Shown: piece by piece, positions 16,041-25,322 of the stretch | Layout of the letters: each line of letters begins with the position of its first letter | How positions within the stretch are numbered: the stretch's first letter is position 1 | NCBI RefSeq assembly: GCF_002551005.1 | Contig: NZ_NVOY01000028.1 | Coordinates: 37,544-86,273 of the forward strand | Reading direction: 5' to 3' | From: Bacillus pseudomycoides | Lineage (GTDB): Bacteria; Bacillota; Bacilli; Bacillales; Bacillaceae_G | Length of the DNA stretch: 48,730 bases | Made by a program: the position numbers and the translations under genes | The notes under the pieces: generated by a model | Told to the model about the DNA's origin: nothing | What the model saw: the letters and a program-made list of their open reading frames with translations, nothing else | The model's database searches: none

Positions 16041-16904
16041 TTAATCACGGGAATTATTGTCACTCGTTCGATAATAATTCAAGAGTGCGTTAATTTCTCC
16101 GCCTAGTAAAATCACCCAGCCTGTTAAATAAAACCATAAAATTAAAATAATAATACCACCGAGGCTACCGTATGTAGTAGAATAATTTCCAAAGTTATCG
16201 ACATAGAACGCAAATGAGTACGATACCACAATCCATCCAATTGTAGCAAATAATGCTCCTGTCATCACTTCTCTTCTCTTCACATGACGATTTGGGGCAA
16301 ATTTATACAAAAAGCAAAATAAACCAAACAATACAAGAAAACTTAGTAATAATCGAACAATACTCCACACAAACGAAAATTCATCAGATAAACCTAAAAT
16401 TTTAAAAATTGCTGATCCAATTAATTGGCCGAATACAGGTAAAATTAAAGCGAAAACAATCATAAAAATCATTGCTAATGTTAATACAATTGACAATGCT
16501 CTTGTTGAAATAAATGAACGGGTTTCATTAATATCATAGGCACGGTTAAATGCCTTCATCACTGCATTGACACCGTTGGATGCAAACCATAACATGGCAA
16601 GTAAACCAAACGATAATAACCCACTATTTTGGTTATTCACTATTGTATGTACGTTTGCTTCAATTAAACTCATTGCATCTTCCGGGGCATAATTCCTTAT
16701 AAAGGTTAGTACATCTTCTGTGTGAATTGGAATATATCCAAGAAGCGTTATTAAAAAAACGAGCGCTGGAAAAAGAGAAAGCAAGAAGAAATAAGCGAGC
16801 TGTGCTGCTAAGCCCGCCAGATCATCCCGCATTGTTCGATTATACAAGTCTAATCCAAATGTGAAAACATGATGAGTTCTTGCTTTTTGCACAAATGTTT
16901 TCAT
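16041..16904 (-). CDS. yfkH: YihY/BrkB family membrane protein (YfkH)
   Basis: 287-aa protein with six hydrophobic segments and the family pattern DDLAGLAAQLAYFFLLSLFPALVF (split here: AAQLAYFFLLSLFP at about 33-46) and AMLWFASNGVNAVMKAFNRAY. This family was once mislabelled RNase BN; its role is unknown, possibly transport or envelope stress. The gene starts 5 nt after the yfkI stop codon with a weak ribosome site, so coupling is likely. B. subtilis yfkJ-yfkI-yfkH is a SigB stress operon in the same order. Confidence 0.88.
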   Translation of the reverse strand: MKTFVQKARTHHVFTFGLDLYNRTMRDDLAGLAAQLAYFFLLSLFPALVFLITLLGYIPIHTEDVLTFIRNYAPEDAMSLIEANVHTIVNNQNSGLLSFGLLAMLWFASNGVNAVMKAFNRAYDINETRSFISTRALSIVLTLAMIFMIVFALILPVFGQLIGSAIFKILGLSDEFSFVWSIVRLLLSFLVLFGLFCFLYKFAPNRHVKRREVMTGALFATIGWIVVSYSFAFYVDNFGNYSTTYGSLGGIIILILWFYLTGWVILLGGEINALLNYYRTSDNNSRD

Positions 16905-16909
16905 CTTTT

Positions 16910-17389
16910 TTAAACGCTTTGCTTTTCTTCTTTATTTTGTTTTAACTCAATATACGCTTCTGATTTCTTCTCTTCTGCAATCGGTTCCTTCATACCGCGA
17001 TCTTCCGATGCAACTTCTTCCACCTTTAAATCTTCTGTTGGTACAATCGCCTGAATTTCGATTGTTTCTGGTTGTTCTTTAGCCTTGTTTTTCTTCATAA
17101 AAATATCTTTCGTCTCTTTGAATGTTTCCACAACAGCTGGCGTCAATTTTTTAATTTCCGCTACTTTTGCTTTTACAACATTCAAATCAGCAAGCTCGCG
17201 CCCTTTATCTGTAACTGTTTGTACCTTTTCTTTCAGCTTTGCATTTTCACCAATTTCAATCATTTTTGTTTTTGCTTTCCCTGCTGTCTGCTTTACCTTT
17301 TCACGATTTTCCTTCTTTAACATAGAAACCGCCACACCTGCTGCTACACCAATCGCAATATTTCGTACAAGATTTCCCTTCTTTGCCAT
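16910..17389 (-). CDS. yfkI: YtxH-like general stress protein (YfkI position)
   Basis: 159 aa. A short N-terminal glycine-rich hydrophobic segment (NIAIGVAAGVAVSML, about 10-24) resembles YtxH-type proteins. It is followed by Lys/Glu-rich, probably coiled-coil helices and a disordered acidic tail (ATEEIEIQ-like composition). It sits between LMW-PTP and YihY genes, exactly as yfkI in B. subtilis, and the symbol rests on that position. Probably membrane-anchored. GAAGG precedes the ATG. Molecular role unknown. Confidence 0.72.
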   Translation of the reverse strand: MAKKGNLVRNIAIGVAAGVAVSMLKKENREKVKQTAGKAKTKMIEIGENAKLKEKVQTVTDKGRELADLNVVKAKVAEIKKLTPAVVETFKETKDIFMKKNKAKEQPETIEIQAIVPTEDLKVEEVASEDRGMKEPIAEEKKSEAYIELKQNKEEKQSV

Positions 17390-17550
17390 ATTCCTTCACC
17401 CTTTCATCTATTTTGTTAGAAAGTTATCTCACTCTAACGAACAAGAAAATCCCAAAAGAAAAAATTTAAGATTAAACTTACCATAAGAGCTTGATTCGCT
17501 CAACTCATCATCAATGAGAGTTTCACATTTTACTTTCTGAACTAACATTC

Positions 17551-18015
17551 TTATATTCCTTGCTCATTTCGAATGAACGCTAACAATTTTGCACATCCTT
17601 CTGTTACAAGGTCATATACTTCTTGAAAGTTCCCTGTAAAGTATGGATCCGGAACATCTGTCCAACCACCGTTTGGAACAAAATCGGATAGTCTGCCGAT
17701 ATAGCCGCCTACTTTGCCTAAAGCCTTTAAATCGTCTAAGTTTTTATTGTCCATTGCAATAATATAATCAAACTTTGTTAAGTCTTCTTTTTCTACTTGA
17801 CGAGCTTTAATTCCTTCAAAGGACACTGCATTTTCCATTAAAATTTTTTGTGTGCCATGATGAGGTGGATGGCCGATATGCCAATCCCCAGTTCCAGCCG
17901 AATCAACAGTAATTACTGTTTCTAATTTTTCTTTTTTGACAAGCTCACGAAAAATTGCTTCCGCCATCGGAGAACGACAAATGTTTCCTAGACAAACAAA
18001 TAAAACTCGAACCAT
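17551..18015 (-). CDS. yfkJ: Low-molecular-weight protein tyrosine phosphatase (YfkJ)
   Basis: 154-aa cytosolic phosphatase. The P-loop CLGNICRS holds nucleophile Cys8 and Arg14; the general acid is Asp123 in DPYFTG. The length is typical. Substrates are phosphotyrosine or phosphoarginine proteins in relatives; this one is unknown. It is first in the yfkJIH-like operon, with 161 nt to the next gene. A plausible -10 TATACT lies upstream on the minus strand (about 18054-18059). Confidence 0.92.
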   Translation of the reverse strand: MVRVLFVCLGNICRSPMAEAIFRELVKKEKLETVITVDSAGTGDWHIGHPPHHGTQKILMENAVSFEGIKARQVEKEDLTKFDYIIAMDNKNLDDLKALGKVGGYIGRLSDFVPNGGWTDVPDPYFTGNFQEVYDLVTEGCAKLLAFIRNEQGI

Positions 18016-18181
18016 ATTTGTTTCTTCCCTTCATGATGCATTTGTTATATTTAGTATAAACAATCAACAATTACTTATAAAGGTAATAGATACTAATTTA
18101 ATACGATTGCAAACTTCCGTTAACGAAAATGATAAAAAAATGTTAAGATAAGTCTATGTTATTTTAAAGGGGGACACTTCC

Positions 18182-18406
18182 GTGGATTTATCCGTAAAAA
18201 CACAAGAGAACGTTGAATATATGGTAGAAGCAATTAAAGAAAAATTACGTATGGTAAACGCTGGTGCAATGAGAGCTTCAAACTTCAATGAAGACATGTA
18301 CGAAGACTTACGTGACATTTATGAACACGTTATGAAACGCGATACATTTAGCATTAGCGAAATGCAAGCTATTACAGAAGAATTAGGCACACTAATCAAG
18401 AAGTAA
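18182..18406 (+). CDS. yfkK: DUF1128 family protein (YfkK)
   Basis: 74-aa helical protein matching B. subtilis YfkK in size and in its place opposite yfkJ. The start is GTG at 18182 with AAAGGGGG upstream. Contains [21 protein letters not shown], which is the conserved middle (GAMRASNF about 30-37). No membrane segment. Function unknown. It ends at a strong terminator. Confidence 0.88.
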   Translation: MDLSVKTQENVEYMVEAIKEKLRMVNAGAMRASNFNEDMYEDLRDIYEHVMKRDTFSISEMQAITEELGTLIKK

Positions 18407-18411
18407 TAAAA

Positions 18412-18459
18412 AGCGGCTACCCAAAGCTCGGTAATCACCAATCTTTGGGTAGCCGCCTC
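18412..18459 (+). terminator. Terminator after yfkK
   Basis: GCGGCTACCCAAAG and CTTTGGGTAGCCGC form a 14-bp stem with a long loop, followed by a T-run. Confidence 0.9.
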
Positions 18460-18485
18460 TTTTTATATCCAAATTAAAATAATTT

Positions 18486-18754
18486 GTAACTACTCAGTTA
18501 CTTTATGAAAAAAAGACAGAAAAGCATTTTTTTAAATGGGCGAGAGGGACTGGCGATGCATAGGAGCGGTCAGGGCCTTTTCCTGCCACGTGCAAGGTTT
18601 GAAAACAAAAGTAGACAATAAATGCAGGCCCCTGCCCTGTTTGCATGACAGCAGTCTATACGCCAAAAAATGAATTTATAAGTAATAGAGAGACACATCT
18701 TCACTAGAATCATACCCTTTTCTAAATTTCTAAAAGGTATAGCTGAGTAGTTAC
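18486..18754. repeat. Dispersed element with 12-bp terminal inverted repeats
   Basis: GTAACTACTCAG (18486-18497) and CTGAGTAGTTAC (18743-18754) are perfect inverted ends of a 269-bp non-coding element. Inside lies copy 2 of the hairpin repeat (18553-18599, compare 10293-10338) and further stems. One end of the same kind, AGCTGAGTAGTTAC, recurs at about 43724-43737. The gap 18755-18961 up to the Ca2+ ATPase has no other feature I can support. Confidence 0.65.
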
Positions 18755-18961
18755 AATAATTTTTATCATCCGATAACACATATCCCTCTTCCACGAACAT
18801 TTCCTTTCATTTCCAACAATTTTATGACAACTCTCCACTTTTATCCACACACCTTCAAAATATTGTAAAATAATAATAGCCCCATCATCAGAGACTTCAC
18901 ATCAAATCCAAAATTTCCACACTACGATTGCTAACTGTTTTTCTACTTGAGGTGCTTTTAT

Positions 18962-21628
18962 ATGAGCAATTGGTACAGTAAGACAAAAACTCAAACATTG
19001 CGTGAACTAGAAACAAATGAACAGCAAGGTTTAACCGAAGACATCGCTGAAGCCCGATTAAAAAAATACGGAAAAAATGAACTCGTAATGAAGAAAAAAA
19101 GAACTTTGGGTCAACTTATTTTTGCCCAAATCAATGATATTCTCGTCTATGTTCTTTTAATTGCAGCCCTTATTTCTGCCTTTGTCGGCGAATGGGCTGA
19201 TGCTAGTATTATTGCTGTCGTTGTCGTTTTAAATGCTGTAATTGGTATCATTCAAGAATCAAAAGCAGAGCAAGCTCTAGAAGCCCTGCAAAAGATGGCG
19301 ACTCCAAAAGCAATTGTAAAACGAGGTAGTGAATTAAAAGAAATTCCATCCGAAAATGTCGTTCCCGGGGACATTGTTCTGCTTGATGCAGGTCGCTATA
19401 TTCCGTGCGACTTACGGCTCATTGAAACAGCCAATTTAAAAATTGAAGAGTCTGCTTTAACGGGCGAATCCGTTCCTGTAGATAAAGATACATCGTATGA
19501 ACCTTCCAAGCGAAATCACGAAAAAGTACCACTAGGTGATCAAAAAAATATGGCCTTTATGTCCACACTTGTTACATATGGTCGCGGTGTTGGGGTAGCT
19601 ACTCAAACAGGAATGCATTCACAAATAGGAAAAATCGCCACGCTCTTGCATCAAGCTGATGATGATACAACGCCTCTTCAAAAGAGCTTAGCGCAAGTTG
19701 GAAAATATTTAGGCTTTGTATCTGTAGGAATATGTATCATCATGTTCTTAATCGGTTTTTTCCAAGGACGTGATACGTTAGAAATGTTTATGACAGCTAT
19801 TAGTTTAGCAGTTGCCGCGATTCCAGAAGGCTTACCAGCTATCGTCTCTATTGTTCTCGCAATCGGTGTACAACGGATGATTAAACAAAATGTCATCATC
19901 CGTAAACTTCCAGCTGTCGAAGCACTTGGCTCTGTTACGATTATTTGTTCAGATAAGACAGGTACATTAACGCAAAATAAAATGACAGTTACCCACTTTT
20001 ATAGTGACTGTACATATGATGCATTAGAAAATGTAAACGTACATAATGATGCTCAGTGTCTATTATTAGAAAATATGGTTTTATGTAACGATGCATCGTA
20101 CAATGCTGAATCACAAACTGGGGATCCAACAGAAATTGCACTTCTTGTTGCGGGATTGGCCTTTGACATTCAAAAAGATGCGCTAGAGAAGAAACATAAA
20201 CGCCTAAGTGAATTCCCTTTTGATTCCAATCGTAAAATGATGTCAACGCTGCATGAATACGAAGACAACTACTTTAGTATGACAAAAGGGGCAATCGATA
20301 AACTCTTACCGAAGTGCAAACATATTTTTAAAAATGGTACTGTTCAGCCGTTAACCGAAAGTGATAAAAATGAAATATTGGCAGCGGCACAAATGATGTC
20401 ACAAAAGGCGTTACGAGTACTTTCATTCGCCTTCAAACAATATAGTGCCGAGCATATTAACATGTATGAGGCAGAAGAAAACCTTATATTCATCGGTCTT
20501 GTAGGGATGATTGACCCACCTCGCCTAGAAGTGAAGGCGGCTATCAAAGAATGCAAAAAAGCTGGCATTCGCACCGTTATGATTACAGGAGATCATAAAG
20601 ATACAGCCTTTGCCATTGCAAAAGAACTTGGAATTGCAAAAAAAGAATCCGAAGTAATAATTGGAACACACTTAGACAATCTTTCAGATAAACGGCTCGC
20701 AAACGAAATTAATCATTTAAACGTCTTTGCTCGCGTTTCTCCTGAACATAAAGTAAAAATTGTAAAAGCATTACGTGCAAAAGGAAATATCGTTTCCATG
20801 ACCGGAGATGGTGTCAATGATGCTCCGTCTTTAAAACAAGCAGATGTTGGCGTCGCAATGGGGATTACCGGAACAGATGTGGCAAAAGGTGCAGCTGATA
20901 TGGTATTAACTGACGATAATTTCTCTTCTATTGTCAAAGCAGTCGAAGAAGGAAGAAACATTTACCATAACATTAAAAAGTCTATTCTATTTTTGCTTTC
21001 TTGTAACTTCGGAGAAATCATTGCACTCTTTTTAGCTATTTTACTCGGCTGGGCTACGCCCCTTCGTCCCATTCATATTTTGTGGGTGAATTTAATTACA
21101 GATACACTTCCAGCATTATCACTCGGGGTTGATCCAGAAGATCCGGACGTTATGAAGGAGAAACCGCGTCGCGCAGCAGAAAGCTTATTTAGCGGCAGTG
21201 TACCATTTCTCATTCTAAACGGAATTGTCATTGGGCTCATCACGTTAATCGCCTTTATTGTGGGCGCAAAATTATATACAGGGGATACGAATCTTTTTCC
21301 TCTCTTTCCATCGCAAATTGAAGCAGATGCTTTATTACATGCGCAAACAATGGCCTTTGTCACACTAAGTTTTTCACAGCTCGTTCACTCTTTTAATTTA
21401 CGATCACAAACAAAATCAATCTTCTCTATTGGGATATTTACAAATAAATACTTAGTTTTCTCTCTTCTTATCGGAGTATGTATACAAGTATGTATTATTT
21501 CGATCCCACCTCTTGCAAGCATATTTGGTGTCCATGCTTTAACAGTAAACGATTGGGGCTTTGTTTTATTATTAAGTATCTTCCCACTCCTAATAAATGA
21601 AGTAATAAAAATATTGAAAAGGCAATGA
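18962..21628 (+). CDS. SERCA-type calcium-translocating P-type ATPase
   Basis: 888-aa P2A ATPase pumping Ca2+ out of the cytosol. N-terminal cation-ATPase domain, TGES actuator motif, TM4 PEGLPA calcium site, phosphorylation site DKTGT at Asp331, MTGDGVNDAPSLK hinge, and ten membrane segments. Related to B. subtilis YloB. Start at ATG 18962 with GAGGTG upstream; an in-frame TTG at 18947 would add five residues without support. It faces the tellurite operon tail to tail and shares its terminator. Confidence 0.92.
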   Translation: MSNWYSKTKTQTLRELETNEQQGLTEDIAEARLKKYGKNELVMKKKRTLGQLIFAQINDILVYVLLIAALISAFVGEWADASIIAVVVVLNAVIGIIQESKAEQALEALQKMATPKAIVKRGSELKEIPSENVVPGDIVLLDAGRYIPCDLRLIETANLKIEESALTGESVPVDKDTSYEPSKRNHEKVPLGDQKNMAFMSTLVTYGRGVGVATQTGMHSQIGKIATLLHQADDDTTPLQKSLAQVGKYLGFVSVGICIIMFLIGFFQGRDTLEMFMTAISLAVAAIPEGLPAIVSIVLAIGVQRMIKQNVIIRKLPAVEALGSVTIICSDKTGTLTQNKMTVTHFYSDCTYDALENVNVHNDAQCLLLENMVLCNDASYNAESQTGDPTEIALLVAGLAFDIQKDALEKKHKRLSEFPFDSNRKMMSTLHEYEDNYFSMTKGAIDKLLPKCKHIFKNGTVQPLTESDKNEILAAAQMMSQKALRVLSFAFKQYSAEHINMYEAEENLIFIGLVGMIDPPRLEVKAAIKECKKAGIRTVMITGDHKDTAFAIAKELGIAKKESEVIIGTHLDNLSDKRLANEINHLNVFARVSPEHKVKIVKALRAKGNIVSMTGDGVNDAPSLKQADVGVAMGITGTDVAKGAADMVLTDDNFSSIVKAVEEGRNIYHNIKKSILFLLSCNFGEIIALFLAILLGWATPLRPIHILWVNLITDTLPALSLGVDPEDPDVMKEKPRRAAESLFSGSVPFLILNGIVIGLITLIAFIVGAKLYTGDTNLFPLFPSQIEADALLHAQTMAFVTLSFSQLVHSFNLRSQTKSIFSIGIFTNKYLVFSLLIGVCIQVCIISIPPLASIFGVHALTVNDWGFVLLLSIFPLLINEVIKILKRQ

Positions 21629-21651
21629 GGAATCTCCTCACTGCCTTTTCT
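21618..21651 (+). terminator. Terminator shared by the Ca2+ ATPase and tellurite operon
   Basis: AAAGGCAATGAGG pairs with CCTCACTGCCTTT with one mismatch. The ATPase stop codon lies within the stem. The T-run suits the plus strand; the minus strand also has one. Confidence 0.8.
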
Positions 21652-21655
21652 AACC

Positions 21656-22738
21656 TTATCCTTGCATTTCTTTCTTAATTCGATCCGTTAAGTCTGCCAT
21701 ACGCTTACGGCTTTCTTCACGCTCACGTTTGTTTTGTTCTTCAATTTGTTGTGTTTCTTGAACACCTTTCGAAATAATATTCCAAGTCTCTTCAAGCGTT
21801 TCCATCTTAATACTTGAAGAACCCGCTAATTTCGCTACTTCGACACTTTGCGTCGCGATATTTTGTGCATTTCTCTTCAATAGTTCGTTTGTACGACGGT
21901 CAAGCTCTGCCATGGAATCCGCAACAAGCTTTTGACGTTTTGCATTTACAGCTTGAATAATACCATTTTTAAAAATAGGAATTGTCGTAATAAACGCTGT
22001 ATTAATTTTCCCAATTAACTTGTTGTTACCACGTTGAATCATACGAATTTGCGGTGCTGTTAATAGCGCAACCATGCGTGCTTTTTCTAAATCATCAATG
22101 CGTTGCTCTAAGATCTCTACAGAGTTCTTTAATGATTCTAACTCGATTCCTGCAAGTTGATCATTATTGCGAACGCGCTCTTCATACATTGGAACTAATT
22201 CTGTTTGCAGACGCTCAAGTAGCATTTCACCCGCAACAACGTATTTCTCTAGATCTAAATAGTATTTTAAATTTTGCTCATACAATCCATCTAACGTACC
22301 GATTGAACGCTTCATTTCATCTTGATACTTCGTGATTTCCACGTATACTTTATCCATTTCGCGTCCCATCGTTTGATACTTATTAAAAATTTGTTCAATC
22401 ATTTGATTTCCTTTTTTAAATAAACGAGAGAAAAAACCGCTTTTTTCTTCAACGAAATCTTTACTGTCAAACTTGTCCATAATTTTCCCAAGCTGTTTCA
22501 ATAGCTCACCGGAATCTTCTACTTTAGATAATGTCATCGTATGTAAAATTTGATCAGCAAACCTTGAAATCTCTACAGATGGTTCTTTACCTAGTTCGAT
22601 TAATTCCAATTGATCTTTTATATCTACCCCATTATAAATGCGCTGCACTTCAGGATCTTGTCTTAACTGCAGACGAATATTTTGTGACGTTTGTTCAGTC
22701 AATTCTGTTGTTGTTGGATCTAATACAATCGGACTCAT
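21656..22738 (-). CDS. yceH: Toxic anion resistance protein TelA (YceH-like)
   Basis: 360-aa TelA/KlaA family protein, last gene of the six-gene tellurite/stress operon. Mostly long charged helices and coiled coil (residues about 120-340) with the family segment KIGKINTAFITTIPIFKNGI (LIGKINTAFITTIP about 244-257). Members are linked to tellurite, nisin and phage stress tolerance; the biochemical role is unproven. A short KKxxFFSRLF segment precedes the coiled coil. Begins 19 nt after the YceG-like stop codon, so the two are cotranscribed. Confidence 0.9.
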   Translation of the reverse strand: MSPIVLDPTTTELTEQTSQNIRLQLRQDPEVQRIYNGVDIKDQLELIELGKEPSVEISRFADQILHTMTLSKVEDSGELLKQLGKIMDKFDSKDFVEEKSGFFSRLFKKGNQMIEQIFNKYQTMGREMDKVYVEITKYQDEMKRSIGTLDGLYEQNLKYYLDLEKYVVAGEMLLERLQTELVPMYEERVRNNDQLAGIELESLKNSVEILEQRIDDLEKARMVALLTAPQIRMIQRGNNKLIGKINTAFITTIPIFKNGIIQAVNAKRQKLVADSMAELDRRTNELLKRNAQNIATQSVEVAKLAGSSSIKMETLEETWNIISKGVQETQQIEEQNKREREESRKRMADLTDRIKKEMQG

Positions 22739-22756
22739 ATATGTAGCTTCCTTTCT

Positions 22757-24388
22757 TTATAAAAATGGCCTAAATAACCCTTTTAAAGTGTTTGATAAAT
22801 TTTTATAAGACGATGAACCGTGAAATTCTACATCAAAGCTCACTTCTTCTAACCAATGGGAATCAAATGCGCCCGCTTCAATATACTGCTCGATATCATT
22901 ACGCCCTGTCGGATTAAAATGTAAAACATCGACACCAATTTGATTTAAAAAGAGCATTATTACCGCATCAGAGCGCGTTAGTTCTCCACTTCTCTCATTG
23001 TTAAATATGACTATTTTCGGTACTTCTTGCGAATAATCAAATTTCTCAAGCTGCTCAAGTATGTTCGGTGGGATTTGCGAAAGCTGTGCAAACACATATA
23101 AAGCAACGTCTTGCTCTGTTTCGTTCCCTATTCTTTTGCAAAGCCCGCTTTCACATGTATGAATCATCGCCTCTGCAATGCCATATTGCAAGCCTTCTGG
23201 TAAGCGCTTATGCGGCCACCAATGGCTTTGAATGATGTTCTGGGCATCAAGTTTTCCCGAACGGTTTAACGCATCACGATAATGAAATTGAAAATTCGCT
23301 TTCTGTTCCTTTGTAAATGGAAATTGATTGATTAATAGGCTATTTTCATATGATGTTAACGTTTTTAATCTTTGAAAATACTCTTTCTCATTTTTAGAGA
23401 CACCGGACACTTTTGCAAATAACGACGGAATATAAATATGTTGATTTTCTACAAAGAATGTTGGTCTTATAAATGCTTTTTCTTTCGTAATGATAAACAG
23501 TTCATCATACGTTGTCTTTAACGTCCGGGCAACTGGCGTATACGCCCTAAATTGCCACGGTTTATACAAGAGTGAATTATCATGATGAAGCACCTGCTCA
23601 ATCTCTTTTGAAGCTTGATAAGCAACCGTTGCAACGCGCTCTCTCTTTTTATCTGGAAATGGTTCTAATGCAATTCGACCTGGATGCGAAATCACAAATG
23701 TTCGATTTTCTTCATCGATTGTTTCAAAACCATCTTTTCCTTCTGGATGATAATACAATACGTCACATCCGAGCATAATAAGGAAGTATAAAAAGTAAAT
23801 TCGACTTTCCGACGCATCACCGTACCAGATAATTTGCGGCATTTGTACTTTATAATCCTTTTGTGAAAACCATTTTGAAACGTAATTTTCACTTAACTTA
23901 ATCATATCAATTAAAAAACGGCGAAAACCTTCTGTTTTTAACGATTGATTATGCTGTTTTTCGTATAGCTTTAAAATTGAAATGAAAGTTGTATGTATGT
24001 AGTGTTGTATATCGGGATGATCTACTTCGGGCAATAAACGTTTTCCCGATAAATGAGCAACGAGACGATTTACAGTTAAACCATTTGCTGCTTGTTGATG
24101 CAGTGAAAAAACTTCTTGAATCTCACGAAGCTTCTCTGAAGGAATGACTTTATTTAAATTTTGCTCATGAAGTACAGTGATCTTCTCATTTTGACTATAC
24201 TCAAATAATTGATTATAGTACTCATCCGTATCATTTGGCACTCCAAGAATGCGACATCCTATATAGCTAAAATGCAGATCATTCTCTGTCACTTCATAAT
24301 GTGGCCGCTTTGCTAAACCCATTTCAAATTGCTTAAACCCTTCTTCCCCGCCTAATAGCTGTGGGTGAAATGTAAAACGTGAAAACAC
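22757..24388 (-). CDS. yceG: YceG family protein of the Ter operon
   Basis: 543-aa protein of the family described as a putative component of a Ter-linked biosynthetic module. Two similar halves are visible: IIWYGDASESRIYFLYFLIMLGCDVLYYHPEG and KIVIFNNERSGELTRSD..FLNQIGVDVLHFNPTG each end in a hydrophobic strand plus Y/F-(H/N)-P-(E/T)-G, suggesting duplicated nucleotide- or sugar-binding domains. Start GTG at 24388 with GGAGG 9 nt upstream. Cytosolic. No reaction is known. Confidence 0.88.
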   Translation of the reverse strand: MFSRFTFHPQLLGGEEGFKQFEMGLAKRPHYEVTENDLHFSYIGCRILGVPNDTDEYYNQLFEYSQNEKITVLHEQNLNKVIPSEKLREIQEVFSLHQQAANGLTVNRLVAHLSGKRLLPEVDHPDIQHYIHTTFISILKLYEKQHNQSLKTEGFRRFLIDMIKLSENYVSKWFSQKDYKVQMPQIIWYGDASESRIYFLYFLIMLGCDVLYYHPEGKDGFETIDEENRTFVISHPGRIALEPFPDKKRERVATVAYQASKEIEQVLHHDNSLLYKPWQFRAYTPVARTLKTTYDELFIITKEKAFIRPTFFVENQHIYIPSLFAKVSGVSKNEKEYFQRLKTLTSYENSLLINQFPFTKEQKANFQFHYRDALNRSGKLDAQNIIQSHWWPHKRLPEGLQYGIAEAMIHTCESGLCKRIGNETEQDVALYVFAQLSQIPPNILEQLEKFDYSQEVPKIVIFNNERSGELTRSDAVIMLFLNQIGVDVLHFNPTGRNDIEQYIEAGAFDSHWLEEVSFDVEFHGSSSYKNLSNTLKGLFRPFL

Positions 24389-24413
24389 ATTTGTTCACCT
24401 CCAAACAAAACGT

Positions 24414-24453
24414 TTATAAAAAATGGGCGCCCGTATGACGAGCAAACCCATTT
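24414..24453 (-). terminator. Intercistronic terminator between terC and yceG
   Basis: On the minus strand AAATGGG and CCCATTT enclose a loop with further GC pairing and are followed by TTTTTTATAAA. It probably lowers expression of yceG and telA relative to terC. Confidence 0.65.
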
Positions 24454-24459
24454 AGTCTA

Positions 24460-25248
24460 TTAATCTTCTTTCTTAGTAGCTGCCACCTCTTCACGAGTTT
24501 GGCGAGATGTTTTCATATAATGTAAAATAAATGTCGTACCAAATGCAATAACTAAAATCATAAAGAATAACCAGTGCGGCATTTCAATATGAATGACAGA
24601 AAGCAACATTTTCACAGCAATAATTGCAATTAATATATATGCTGTCGTTTCTAGTTCTGGAATACGTTCTAATAATCTTAAAAATACGCCGGCAATACCA
24701 CGCATCATTAAAATACCAAGCATTCCGCCAAGAAGTAAAATCCATACTTCATTTGAAACACCAAATGCCGCAAGAACGCTATCCACAGAGAACGCAATGT
24801 CCATTAACTCAACCATTACTACTGTTCCCCAGAACATACCAAACATTCTAAATAAAATGCTATCTTGCTTCATGCCATGTTCTTCTTCGTCTTCTTCATT
24901 TCCTTTAGATTTATCAATGAAGTACTTCGCAGAAAGCCATGCAAGATAAAGAGCACCGAGTACTTTTACCCACCATAATTTAATTAAGTACATACCAATT
25001 CCGATGGCAATAAAACGAAATACATACGCACCAATAAGTCCATAAAATAAAGCTTTTTTACGCTTTTCTTCTGGAAGATGTTTTACCATAACAGCTAATA
25101 CAAGCGCGTTATCAGCAGATAACAATCCTTCCAAAATAACAAGCGTACCAATTAATCCCCAAGATACTGGATCTTGTAATACTTTTACCCACATATCTAA
25201 ATCAAAGAATTGGGCATACGTATCAAGAATTCCGTGTAAAATCTCCAT
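24460..25248 (-). CDS. yceF: TerC family membrane protein (YceF)
   Basis: 262-aa membrane protein with about seven helices. TerC signatures: ILEGLLSADNALVLAVMV (Glu and Asp in the membrane) and a second acidic cluster VELMDIAFSVDSVLA. The loop EEDEEEHG lies between halves. TerC proteins are implicated in metal (Mn2+) efflux during exoenzyme metalation and in tellurite tolerance. It follows the three TerD genes after a hairpin and precedes yceG. Confidence 0.92.
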   Translation of the reverse strand: MEILHGILDTYAQFFDLDMWVKVLQDPVSWGLIGTLVILEGLLSADNALVLAVMVKHLPEEKRKKALFYGLIGAYVFRFIAIGIGMYLIKLWWVKVLGALYLAWLSAKYFIDKSKGNEEDEEEHGMKQDSILFRMFGMFWGTVVMVELMDIAFSVDSVLAAFGVSNEVWILLLGGMLGILMMRGIAGVFLRLLERIPELETTAYILIAIIAVKMLLSVIHIEMPHWLFFMILVIAFGTTFILHYMKTSRQTREEVAATKKED

Positions 25249-25292
25249 ACAGCTCTTGACTCCTATTCTGTTTTTAAATTTCTAGAAAGCGG

Positions 25293-25322
25293 AAAAGAAG
25301 GAAACGAAAGTCGCTTCCTTCT
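25293..25322 (-). terminator. Intercistronic hairpin between terD (yceE) and terC
   Basis: On the minus strand GAAGGAAGCG pairs with CGTTTCCTTC, followed by TTTTCC. It may partially end transcripts or protect the 3' end of the terD messages. Confidence 0.55.

Noticed and set aside
17085-17486. 133-codon plus-strand ORF over the yfkI gene
   Set aside because: Phe-rich antisense of a Lys/Glu-rich coiled-coil gene, the usual shadow; no ribosome site.
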